IMG/VR virus record: IMGVR_UViG_3300031726_000758
Location: 1-36,567 of that record
Strand: one strand, 5' to 3'
Source of the DNA: a virus
Length of the DNA: 36,567 nucleotides
A program made the position numbers and the translations under genes. The notes under the pieces were generated by a model. It did not search any database, was not told where the DNA came from, and was given only the letters and a program-made list of their open reading frames with translations. Positions 1-6,804 of the stretch are shown piece after piece; positions within the stretch are counted from its first letter, which is position 1, and each line of letters begins with the position of its first letter.

Positions 1-111
1 CAAAACCTGATTAGGGACGTTGGAACTGAATCCAGAGAACGCCCCCGTGTTTTGATCAGATACTAAAAGACCAGGAGAAAGGGTTCCAATGTCTGTTTGG
101 TATGTTGTCAT
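1..111 (-). CDS. Partial fibre-like protein, N-terminus only
   Basis: Only the first 37 codons lie in the window; the gene runs off the left edge. It starts with ATG at 111 after an AGG-containing ribosome site about nine bases upstream, 29 bases downstream of the previous gene's stop. The visible N-terminus (MTTYQTDIGTLSPGLLVSDQ) is rich in Ser, Thr, Gly and Asn. It resembles in style the N-termini of the beta-rich surface proteins at 33844-36565, which also begin MTT or MST followed by a Gly/Ser-rich stretch. It is probably the last member in this window of the leftward fibre/surface operon. Joining its frame to position 36567 gives no plausible continuation. The function is inferred from context only. 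Confidence 0.6.
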   Translation of the reverse strand, partial: MTTYQTDIGTLSPGLLVSDQNTGAFSGFSSNVPNQVL

Positions 112-139
112 CAATTAGCCTATTGTAAGGGAGGAATCA

Positions 140-622
140 TTAGGCCAATGTAAACGAACCACCAGTCATATTACTGATCACGAAACTCAAATTAGCAACC
201 AAACAAACGGTCGCAGCAAACTGATATTGCGCAGTCGAAGATAAAGATCCAGCTACCGTTGAAGAAGCGCCAGCAGTAAATAGTTGTTGGCCAGCAGCAA
301 GCTGAACTTTAAACCCACCACCGCCAAAAGCTGCCAGCTGTTGGATAGAACCAAAAGGAACGGTAGTAGGCATCGTGAGAGTTACAAGACCAGCATTATT
401 AGCAGAATAACCTTGGTTGATAACCATCGTAGCGGAAGTGCCCGTCACGTTGTTCCACGGAAGCGCCAAAGCGGCCGGAGGCTGCCATGAGGGGGCAGTT
501 CCTGAGCCAGTCGATGTCAAAATCGTGCCTGTAGCTCCGGTTGGAACGCCAGTGAAAGTACCCGTTCCGGAGTTGTAAACTGTACCGATAGCTGCCCCAA
601 GAGCATTGGTTGGTGTTGTCAT
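140..622 (-). CDS. Small phage fibre-type protein with a beta-rich GY...QNAGQ-like module
   Basis: This 160-residue protein has two parts. Residues 1-50 are a Gly/Thr/Ser linker ending in GSGTAPSWQ, a form common in phage fibre proteins. Residues 55-160 are a beta-rich module carrying NQGY, MPTTVPFG, GGGGFKVQLAAGQQ and a C-terminal ISNMTGGSF. The same module, with NHGY, LPVNSAFGD and ITQNAGQQI, occurs in the upstream gene at 671-1261, so the two are paralogues. Modules of this type are known to me from phage tail-fibre and environmental surface proteins, often as the final domain. It is leftward and follows its paralogue by 48 bases. The likely role is virion surface or receptor binding, which is inferred from composition and context. 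No catalytic motif is seen. Confidence 0.65.
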   Translation of the reverse strand: MTTPTNALGAAIGTVYNSGTGTFTGVPTGATGTILTSTGSGTAPSWQPPAALALPWNNVTGTSATMVINQGYSANNAGLVTLTMPTTVPFGSIQQLAAFGGGGFKVQLAAGQQLFTAGASSTVAGSLSSTAQYQFAATVCLVANLSFVISNMTGGSFTLA

Positions 623-670
623 AAATAAAACCTATAAGTGTGAGTTGATATGCATATGTAAACTTTTTCT

Positions 671-1261
671 CTAAGTCAGCGTGAAATTACTCATAGATGG
701 AGTGATAACATTCCAAGTCAGATTAGGGACAACACACAACAAAGTTATCGAAGCCCCTTGGATAGCGCAAGAAAGAGAGCCCGTTTGTCCTAGAGTGGAA
801 TATAGAGTCGGACTCACCAAGATTTGTTGCCCAGCATTTTGCGTGATGGTAAAACCAGGAAACGCTGGCGCCCCCCCTCCGGTAAACGTAACCGAAGCCA
901 CAGAGACAGTGTCACCGAAAGCGCTATTGACGGGCAGAGAGAGCGAAACAGGAGCGGCCGAACCAAAGACTTGGTATCCATGATTGGTGACCATGCTCTG
1001 AGAAGAACTCACCGCAACCCATGTTAGCGCGCCTCCTCCTCCGGAAGTGCTGGAAATATTTAGCCAAGTGCTGTTTCCGGCATAAACGTAGATTTGACCC
1101 GAAGAGGGCACAATCCATACACGCCCCAGGGGCATCGTCGTATTATATAAAGCGCCGCTGACTGGAGCAGAGTTAGAAACAGTTACGCCCGAAGTGGCTA
1201 AAGCGTTCGGGGAAAAGATGTTAGGGGCGGTAAGGGTATTTGCGCTAGTGACTGAGGACAT
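671..1261 (-). CDS. Small phage fibre-type protein, paralogue of the gene at 140-622
   Basis: I place the start at ATG 1261 (196 residues, MSSVTSANTLTAPN), which follows an AAGG ribosome site. A longer frame from 1312 would add 17 basic residues that overlap the previous gene and look spurious. The N-terminal half is a Ser/Ala/Thr-rich linker with IYVYAGNSTWLNIS. The C-terminal half is a beta module with TNHGYQVFG, LSLPVNSAFGD, FTITQNAGQQI and a final SMSNFTLT. That order of motifs matches the neighbour at 140-622, so gene duplication is likely. It probably forms part of a fibre or other surface appendage. The pair lies downstream of the portal in the same leftward unit. Confidence 0.65.
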   Translation of the reverse strand: MSSVTSANTLTAPNIFSPNALATSGVTVSNSAPVSGALYNTTMPLGRVWIVPSSGQIYVYAGNSTWLNISSTSGGGGALTWVAVSSSQSMVTNHGYQVFGSAAPVSLSLPVNSAFGDTVSVASVTFTGGGAPAFPGFTITQNAGQQILVSPTLYSTLGQTGSLSCAIQGASITLLCVVPNLTWNVITPSMSNFTLT

Positions 1262-1298
1262 GTTCGGTATTACCTTAAGCTTTATGCTGTGTACGCGT

Positions 1299-1652
1299 TT
1301 ACGGAAGGGCAATATTTGTTAGTGAGCAAAATCCGCTGGAAGGTAAGGCAGAATTGGCTTTGAAACCCACAGCTACACTTCCCGAAGCCACGACTTGATT
1401 GGACTTCAAATCTAGAGTCACACTGTCGCCGGCGCCCAGATGGCCTTGAGTGGAAATGCCTCCGGAAAGGGTGTAATCAATAATCACGTTGGTGAAGTTA
1501 TTGAGAACCAGGATGGCACTTGCAGCAACGATTGTGTTAAATGTCGTGTAGGATGCCGTTATAGACCCGAAAGCAACATCTATCACAGGGGTAAGAACTG
1601 CAATTAAAGGGTTAGAATACAGCCCATGGACGCTCGAAACAGGCGCTGTCAT
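1299..1652 (-). CDS. Small virion-associated protein, function unknown
   Basis: This is a 117-residue, hydrophobic beta-rich protein (VIDVAFGSITASYTTFN, ILVLNNFTNVIIDYTLSGG, GAGDSVTLDLKSN) with no Lys-rich or catalytic motif and no clear signal peptide or membrane segment. It starts at ATG 1652, two bases from the stop codon of the upstream gene, and ends just before the fibre paralogues. The position between the portal and the fibre genes and the beta-sandwich-like pattern suggest a small virion protein such as a decoration or fibre-attachment component. I do not recognise the family. No convincing Shine-Dalgarno sequence precedes it, so it may depend on coupling to the upstream gene. Confidence 0.55.
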   Translation of the reverse strand: MTAPVSSVHGLYSNPLIAVLTPVIDVAFGSITASYTTFNTIVAASAILVLNNFTNVIIDYTLSGGISTQGHLGAGDSVTLDLKSNQVVASGSVAVGFKANSALPSSGFCSLTNIALP

Positions 1653-1655
1653 TTA

Positions 1656-1847
1656 CTAACGCGCTTTGCTTTTGTGAATATTTCGGATGTTCTCTTCTTG
1701 TCGGCGATCAATCTCAGAAGGATGGTCAGGATACGTAGGGCCCGGTCCCATGGATTTGTTTACGCCTTCTTTAGACTTGTAAACTTTCTGGGGGACTGTT
1801 TCCTTCGGGTCCCATTTCGGACGGTATGAAAGGTCTATTTTGCCCAT
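1656..1847 (-). CDS. Small basic protein overlapping the portal gene's 3' end
   Basis: This 63-residue protein is rich in Lys, Pro and Glu (MGKIDLSYRPKWDPKE, YPDHPSEIDRRQEEN). Its start, ATG 1847, lies inside the end of the portal gene, giving a same-strand overlap of 77 bases in a different frame. An AGGA ribosome site five bases upstream supports the start. Its stop is three bases before the next gene's ATG, fitting a tightly packed operon. The function is unknown; small basic proteins here could be portal-associated, but nothing shows this. The long overlap is the main reason for doubt, although the gene fills a gap that would otherwise be empty. Confidence 0.5.
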   Translation of the reverse strand: MGKIDLSYRPKWDPKETVPQKVYKSKEGVNKSMGPGPTYPDHPSEIDRRQEENIRNIHKSKAR

Positions 1848-3900
1848 TGGATTCCTGCAGGTTAGTAGTTATTAATGACTCTTGGTTCAATAATAATATT
1901 AACTCTTTAACTTTATCTAATCCATACTGTTCTATCAAAGGCATTATCTTTAATAATGATTCTGCATTGTTTTTATTAGATACTGATTCGTTCTTAGCTA
2001 CTTCGGCATTTCGCTCGTTTTCTAGACCTACATAAGAGCCAGCACGGGCGTGGTGAGATTGAGCCAGATTGATTTGCTCCACAGCTTGAGCGTTGACTTT
2101 CTTGATCTCAGCCTCAACAAGAGCAAGCTCGAGGGCCATCTTCTGACTGGCAGCTTCTTTCTCAGCTTCTTGTTCTTTCTGAAGAGCAGCAATAAGTTCT
2201 TCTACGCCCTGAACGGGGGCTTGTCTTAGCCCGAACTCAATGGGCATCTTGACGCCTAACATGGCGCAGATCTCAGATAGATTGACAAACTGATTGCGCT
2301 TTTGAGAGGTAGATATATTAGCGTCTTCGATCACAAATTTAAAATCCGTCAGATTCATGCCCAGAAATCTCTCACACTCCTTGTAATCAGGAATATGTAA
2401 TACTTCAGCCAGCTTCTGAGGAGACCAGTTGGAAGCAACAATCTTGCACTTCAGAATAGCGAGCCGATGACGACATTCATCCAAAGCGCCCCAGTATTTT
2501 TGCAAAGCAGTGTCAGAAATATCCTGCTGAATCATGCTCATGATGCCAGAAGTGCTCTTGCTCTCGTTATTTTCCAACATGGGCTTAGCGCTAGAGGCCT
2601 CTTCAGCAGATTGCCTGAGGTAATCGATCAACGCAAAATTACTCTGTGGGATATTCACCGGAGAAAGTTGCATGACAGGAGGAGTGCCTTCTTTGCGAAC
2701 GACATTCAAAGCTTCTCCCGTACGGGAAGCCATGTCTTCGTCGACGAGCTGGTCTTCTTCAAACTGCAATCCGGAGTTGATGGAAGACTCCAGGATGTTA
2801 TGGTTTTTGATCATCGCGTGATTGGTCAAAATCTGCTGAGAAAACAATGCGTCGGGATAGCCCCTAACTCGGAACTGCGGGATCGGATGCTCGGGGTTAT
2901 AATCCCAATAAAAGGCCACGAGAGGACAGTCATCGATATCTAGGTAGTTGTCATATTCCTTGACCAAGGTCTCATTGATGACGATAGAGAGCTTCCAGCG
3001 CGTGGAGGGAAGGGATACATATTCGAACTTCAGACGAGGGTCATTCAGAATTTCTTCCGGAAGTTGTCCCTCAGTAAATGACAAACCCTGAATAGGGCTC
3101 TCTACATTGCTGATATAAACTTTTTTATTGTAAGGAACTTGATGCCAAAGACGACTCACAGCGACAGTGTTGAGCTGACGGCTCGTCTGGGATTCAGGCA
3201 TAAAAGAAAAAATATTATTGGCATACGAAGCGTTGCCCATGCTAGCAATACGATCCGCAACCTCCGGATAGCACCTCATGGCCACATTGGTGTCGAGATA
3301 CTTCATCAACCAAACATATTTACAATCCGTCAAGCCGACAATGTCTCGGCACGTGTAGTCGTAGATAACGGCATTATAGTCATAAACTTCATAGTCAATC
3401 TCGCCGTTGACCAGGTCTTTTGTGCGGTTCAAGAACAATTCACAGAAAGAAAGTCCGGTAATCATGCCGTGCTGAAAGGCGCGAGAAAACTTGTGCTGTA
3501 AGCCTGACCGATTCTCGATGTAACTCAATATCTTGGTGTAGGCCGTAGCAATCTCGTCATACTCGGGATAGTTAGAAATGCAGGTGACACTCTTGCGATT
3601 CTTAATCTCTCGGCCAGAAATCCAGTTGCACTTCGAGTTGACAATGTTAAAATTGTAGCCGTTCTGTTGAGTGGTCTGGGCATTGAACCCGAAGCCACCG
3701 CCCCCTTGCATCTGAATATAAGAGGTCGCTCCGCAGTACATCGAAAGAGCACCGCTGCCTCGAATCCAACGCTGTTGGTTGATGCCGATGTCCGTGTTCT
3801 GAATACGGCTCATCAAATCTATGGCAGAACTTCCTCCGCCAGTCCCGATATAAAGAGAACTTGTACCGGGAATAAGGGGTGCTGGAGGATTAAATGACAT
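1771..3900 (-). CDS. Portal protein, P22-like
   Basis: This 709-residue protein matches large podovirus portals of the P22 gp1 type (about 725 residues) in length and pattern. The visible portal features are a helical N-terminal half with the FSRAFQHGMITGLSFCELF stretch, a beta-rich middle with paired aromatic residues (YDYNAVIYDYTCRDIVG), the NHAMIKNHNILESSINSG segment, and a long Ala/Glu/Gln-rich coiled coil near residues 565-615 that would correspond to the C-terminal barrel. The portal forms the dodecameric DNA channel at one capsid vertex, binding terminase during packaging and adaptor proteins afterwards. I start at ATG 3900 after a GAG site rather than TTG 3906. It overlaps the upstream gene by 11 bases. 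Unusually, it lies about 11 kb from the terminase, with the replication module between it and the other head genes. Confidence 0.8.
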   Translation of the reverse strand: MSFNPPAPLIPGTSSLYIGTGGGSSAIDLMSRIQNTDIGINQQRWIRGSGALSMYCGATSYIQMQGGGGFGFNAQTTQQNGYNFNIVNSKCNWISGREIKNRKSVTCISNYPEYDEIATAYTKILSYIENRSGLQHKFSRAFQHGMITGLSFCELFLNRTKDLVNGEIDYEVYDYNAVIYDYTCRDIVGLTDCKYVWLMKYLDTNVAMRCYPEVADRIASMGNASYANNIFSFMPESQTSRQLNTVAVSRLWHQVPYNKKVYISNVESPIQGLSFTEGQLPEEILNDPRLKFEYVSLPSTRWKLSIVINETLVKEYDNYLDIDDCPLVAFYWDYNPEHPIPQFRVRGYPDALFSQQILTNHAMIKNHNILESSINSGLQFEEDQLVDEDMASRTGEALNVVRKEGTPPVMQLSPVNIPQSNFALIDYLRQSAEEASSAKPMLENNESKSTSGIMSMIQQDISDTALQKYWGALDECRHRLAILKCKIVASNWSPQKLAEVLHIPDYKECERFLGMNLTDFKFVIEDANISTSQKRNQFVNLSEICAMLGVKMPIEFGLRQAPVQGVEELIAALQKEQEAEKEAASQKMALELALVEAEIKKVNAQAVEQINLAQSHHARAGSYVGLENERNAEVAKNESVSNKNNAESLLKIMPLIEQYGLDKVKELILLLNQESLITTNLQESNGQNRPFIPSEMGPEGNSPPESLQV

Positions 3901-4357
3901 AAGCAAACTCTACATTTACAAAAGCTGAGTAAGAAGTCCAATTGGCCGTGGTGGTGAGCAATTGCACAGAGGCAGTTGTTAAGTCAAAACTTAAGCCAAT
4001 GCTATCGCCCGGAGCAGCCACATTCAAATAAGGAATCGGAATAGAAACCGACCCGTTGGTGGCAACGCCGTACAAACACAAAATCTTCAGATTAGGAGCC
4101 TTCTGAATGGTGGTGCTCACCGAGGTCGTCCCTGACAAAATCGAAGGAACGATAGAGATGATCCGACTGGTCTGCGTCCCGTTAAAAGAGTTGCCCGTAG
4201 AGGAAATGATATCGTTATAAATGCCGACCGTACGGATATTGACCGCAAAAGCGACATCGGAAGAAAACTTGTTGAGAGCCCTTAATAACAAGTCCGGATC
4301 ATCAACAATGCTAATATCAGAAAATGAGCGCGTTTGTTGCAGGAAAGGGGAAGTCAT
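3890..4357 (-). CDS. Small virion-like protein upstream of the portal
   Basis: This protein of about 155 residues has a short polar N-terminus (MTSPFLQQTRSFSDIS), one helix-like stretch (DDPDLLLRALNKFSSDVAF) and then a Ser/Thr/Val-rich beta half ending SYSAFVNVEFAYVI. It overlaps the portal start by 11 bases, so the two are probably translationally coupled. The start is uncertain: ATG 4357 or ATG 4372 (MIIYG). Neither has a strong ribosome site. I do not recognise the family; the position suggests a head or decoration protein. It is the first gene of this leftward unit, and its promoter should lie in 4358-4441, divergent from the small plus-strand genes. Confidence 0.6.
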   Translation of the reverse strand: MTSPFLQQTRSFSDISIVDDPDLLLRALNKFSSDVAFAVNIRTVGIYNDIISSTGNSFNGTQTSRIISIVPSILSGTTSVSTTIQKAPNLKILCLYGVATNGSVSIPIPYLNVAAPGDSIGLSFDLTTASVQLLTTTANWTSYSAFVNVEFAYVI

Positions 4358-4441
4358 ACCATATATTATCATGTTAATATTCAGTTTGCAAATTAATGAA
4401 CATTAAAAGATAATCAGTTAAGACTCTAACGGAGGGGCATT

Positions 4442-4612
4442 ATGGTGGCTATAGAAGACTTAGTTTGGTTCTTTAAACATAGAGATGCTGTGCTTAATAA
4501 ACGTTTTTATAATCGTGATAAACCTGGATGCCGAAAAGAAGGCACCTACTACAGCCGAAACCGAGACAAGTGCCTGGACTATGCGTTGCGCATGAGAATG
4601 CGTTCTCAATAA
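4442..4612 (+). CDS. Small basic protein of 56 residues, unknown
   Basis: This short frame has an excellent ribosome site (GGAGG six to seven bases before ATG) and encodes a basic aromatic protein beginning MVAIEDLVWFFKHRDAVLNK and ending in an Arg/Met-rich tail. It is the first of three small plus-strand genes, placed divergently from the virion gene at 3890-4357. No known domain is recognised. Size, charge and position beside the replication initiator would fit a small regulator or DNA-binding accessory factor, but that is only a guess from context. Confidence 0.6.
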   Translation: MVAIEDLVWFFKHRDAVLNKRFYNRDKPGCRKEGTYYSRNRDKCLDYALRMRMRSQ

Positions 4613-4634
4613 ATTCTCAATAAAAAAGGCAAAA

Positions 4635-4796
4635 ATGGAAAAGAGATTTTTTCCAGGGTGTCCGTGTTGTGATTATAAGCTGATCAATTATCGGCAGTGT
4701 AAGCAGAAAAATGGTAAGTATAAGCGACCAGTTTGGCATGCATGGTCAGATGTCGAAAAAACACACCAGAAAAGATATCTATATGACACAGTTTGA
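4635..4796 (+). CDS. Small Cys-rich basic protein of 53 residues, unknown
   Basis: This frame starts at ATG 4635, five bases after an AAGG site and 22 bases after the previous stop. It has a cluster of cysteines near the N-terminus (FPGCPCCDYKLINYRQC) followed by Lys-rich and aromatic residues (KYKRPVWHAW, QKRYLYD). The Cys spacing could bind a metal ion, as in small zinc-binding phage proteins, but the ligand set is incomplete by eye. Its last 14 bases overlap the start of the next gene. The function is unknown. Confidence 0.5.
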   Translation: MEKRFFPGCPCCDYKLINYRQCKQKNGKYKRPVWHAWSDVEKTHQKRYLYDTV

Positions 4797-4986
4797 GCAA
4801 TTACAGTTTGAGAAATTTTGGGTTGAAGTTTTTAATGATCCTGATCTTTTAGAAAAAGCCAAAGCTTATCTGGATGCGGGTGGTCATGCTTATGATTTTT
4901 TTATTGAACAAATGGTTTTTAATAACCCGAGGTTCTCGGAGGATACAAAAAGCGGGACCGAGAAGCACGACTCGAATAACCGTTGA
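4783..4986 (+). CDS. Small acidic protein of 67 residues, unknown
   Basis: I start at ATG 4783 (MTQFEQLQFEKFWVEVFND). The longer in-frame extension from 4711 is the out-of-frame shadow of the 53-residue gene. The protein is acidic and probably helical (DPDLLEKAKAYLDAGGHAYDFFIEQM). The 3' end runs 68 bases into the oppositely oriented initiator gene, a tail-to-tail overlap. It is the third gene of a short rightward cassette with overlapping starts and stops. The overlap and position hint at regulation of, or cooperation with, the replication gene, but the function is unknown. Confidence 0.5.
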   Translation: MTQFEQLQFEKFWVEVFNDPDLLEKAKAYLDAGGHAYDFFIEQMVFNNPRFSEDTKSGTEKHDSNNR

Positions 4987-6469
4987 GCCCTAAAGACGCC
5001 GACATCGGAATATAAGCCGCATCCTGGATAACTTCCATGTCCCGAGGCATAATCTGAATAACTTCCGGGCAATCCGCAACGGATGCCGATTCAAAATCCT
5101 GATCCAGACCGTGGTAATGCTCCTGATTCTCGGGAGATAAATGGTGCTCGAACTGGGAGAAAAAATCTTTCAGGATAACTTTTTCCTCTGAACGGGACAG
5201 ATCAGCGTGGAATAAAACTTTTCTGGAGGAGGGACGGAAAGGCGTAATCATGGAGGATGGAGCTCCTTGGCTTTTTCGATGAGACATTCTCTGTTTCGTA
5301 TTGGTGTAGGGGCATTTATATTTAATTAGACGAATTTCTTCAGTAGTAAATTTACCAGTAGAAATCCGATTAGTTATTTTTCTTAATCTCGTTAGTTCTG
5401 TTAGATGTTTTGAGCCGTAGCTGCACATAGTGTAAGTGTTTCGGCCAGCAGCTATTATAAATCCGAGAGGATTGGAGACTTTAGCTTTCTGGTCTGAGTC
5501 CAACATGTTCCAGTAAGATATTCCATGCTCGAGTTCATAGGTCTGGATCGCCCCTGGTTTTATCCTCTTAAGCAAAAGTTGAACATCGGGGTTTGTATAA
5601 ATTCTATTAGCTTTAGCTAAGAGGGGTTCTGTCTTAACTGGTACCGTACTTTTGCTGTATGGTTTTGATTTCAGCTTCAGAGCGATACGAGCGGCTTTTT
5701 TATAATCTGAATCAAGCCGAATCCAAAGGCTGCGGTCACCGTCTTTTCTTTTGCGTGTGTTCATCTGGCTTCTGAAAGTGATGCCAATCTCTTCAGCATG
5801 TTCACGGATTTTATTCATCCAGTACTGAACGGCTGCGACGGATACACCGAGACCCTGAGCGATCTTTCTGTACGACAGACGTGCATGGGAGAGTCCTGTT
5901 TCAAGATCGATATATCTATTTGCATTCTGGCACCGATAGAGCATGTCAAGAATCTTGAGGGGAAGATTGGGAAGTCGTTTCCATTGCTGTTTGGATTTAG
6001 CGTTCTCAGCTCGTGTCCGTTTGTTCTTGGCTTCGCCCCTTTTCATCACGGCGAGCGTTTTTTTGTAGAGCTTAACATTTGCATGAAACCAGAGCGTCTT
6101 GTCAGCCTTGAGGTAGTTCCAGCGACGAGCCATGAGGAGGCATTTTTTCTGGAGTTTCTTGCAGCTGTAGCTGACCTGGTCTACGGTTAGGTTTAGCTGC
6201 TTAGCAATGTCTTTGTATTTGCAGCGACTGTAGGTTCGGCCGTCGGCACCTGTGCGAGCAAATTGGTGGTTGGCGTTTTGGGTGTTCCAGCGCTCGACGA
6301 GCTGAAAGACAGCCTGATCAATAGTTGAAAGTTTTGTGTGAGATTGGTGCGCATAAGGACGGATAATGAGCGGATTTTGATCTTTTTCTGAACAAAATAA
6401 AGTTTCTGCAAAATTTTTTGTGATTTTGCTAGCGCTTAAAACAGGATGGTTGGTAATATGATTACGCAA
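4919..6469 (-). CDS. Tandem winged-helix protein, probable replication initiator
   Basis: This 516-residue basic protein has two similar helix-turn-helix regions: about residues 80-130 (CKYKDIAKQLNLTVDQVSYS, then LWFHANVKLYKK) and about 195-256 (LSYRKIAQGLGVSVAAVQYW, then SLWIRLDSDYKK). Each has the order helix-turn-helix, basic linker, then LW-type beta wing. Duplicated winged helices are the architecture of iteron-binding plasmid initiators. The C-terminal 200 residues are basic and Ser-rich without a motif I know. The start is TTG 6469, supported by GAGGAG four bases upstream; no ATG lies near. The start and ribosome site are inside one of the 49-bp-period repeats, so binding of its own product there would repress translation or transcription. 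It could instead be a transcription regulator. Confidence 0.6.
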   Translation of the reverse strand: MRNHITNHPVLSASKITKNFAETLFCSEKDQNPLIIRPYAHQSHTKLSTIDQAVFQLVERWNTQNANHQFARTGADGRTYSRCKYKDIAKQLNLTVDQVSYSCKKLQKKCLLMARRWNYLKADKTLWFHANVKLYKKTLAVMKRGEAKNKRTRAENAKSKQQWKRLPNLPLKILDMLYRCQNANRYIDLETGLSHARLSYRKIAQGLGVSVAAVQYWMNKIREHAEEIGITFRSQMNTRKRKDGDRSLWIRLDSDYKKAARIALKLKSKPYSKSTVPVKTEPLLAKANRIYTNPDVQLLLKRIKPGAIQTYELEHGISYWNMLDSDQKAKVSNPLGFIIAAGRNTYTMCSYGSKHLTELTRLRKITNRISTGKFTTEEIRLIKYKCPYTNTKQRMSHRKSQGAPSSMITPFRPSSRKVLFHADLSRSEEKVILKDFFSQFEHHLSPENQEHYHGLDQDFESASVADCPEVIQIMPRDMEVIQDAAYIPMSASLGLNGYSSRASRSRFLYPPRTSGY

Positions 6470-6625
6470 ATGACTCCTCTTTACCGAGCATTCGTAAGTT
6501 TAAGGCAAGGCATCGCAAATGACTCCAGCTTTCCTTTTTGGATGTTGGTGAGTTTGAGAAAAAGCAAATGACTCGCTTTTACCGGGTGTTGGTAAATATG
6601 TTGCAAATGCGACCTTTTTCTGGGT
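6442..6625. repeat. Iteron-like direct repeat array at the initiator start
   Basis: GCAAATGACTC occurs exactly at 6466, 6515 and 6564, a period of exactly 49 bases, and a fourth degenerate copy (GCAAATGCGAC) is at 6603. Between the copies a second element recurs, roughly GTTGGTAAGTTT: GGTTGGTAATATG at 6448, TTCGTAAGTTT at 6491, GTTGGTGAGTTTG at 6544 and GTTGGTAAATATG at 6588. The array covers the start codon and Shine-Dalgarno of the initiator gene. Long-period repeats next to a rep gene are typical of plasmid origins. That the gene product binds them is inferred. Confidence 0.7.
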
Positions 6626-6804
6626 TGTTTGGAAGAACAAATCCCTCCTTAAGGTTTTGTATTTTTTATGCACTATGCTCTCGTGGTATTGAGTATCGGT
6701 GTTGTAAGTATCTGTGTTTAGTTTACGGAGAGGCCTTTAGATGGAAGTCTATTGGCTTCTTTTTTTTTATTCAATGGATTTCTATAAACTTAATACATGA
6801 CGCC
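6470..6804. other. Non-coding candidate replication origin
   Basis: No convincing gene lies in this 335-base stretch. It holds most of the iteron-like array, then an AT-rich part from about 6640 to 6800 with T-runs (6759-6768) that would melt easily. TTATGCACT at 6666-6674 matches eight of nine positions of a DnaA box (TTATNCACA). Iterons, an adjacent initiator gene, an AT-rich segment and a DnaA-box-like site are the standard parts of an iteron origin. The DnaA-like site alone could be chance. The promoter of the initiator gene should also lie here. Confidence 0.5.

Noticed and set aside
1299-1312. Longer start for the fibre-type gene at 671-1261
   Set aside because: The extra 17 residues are basic, overlap the previous gene, and ATG 1261 has a better ribosome site.
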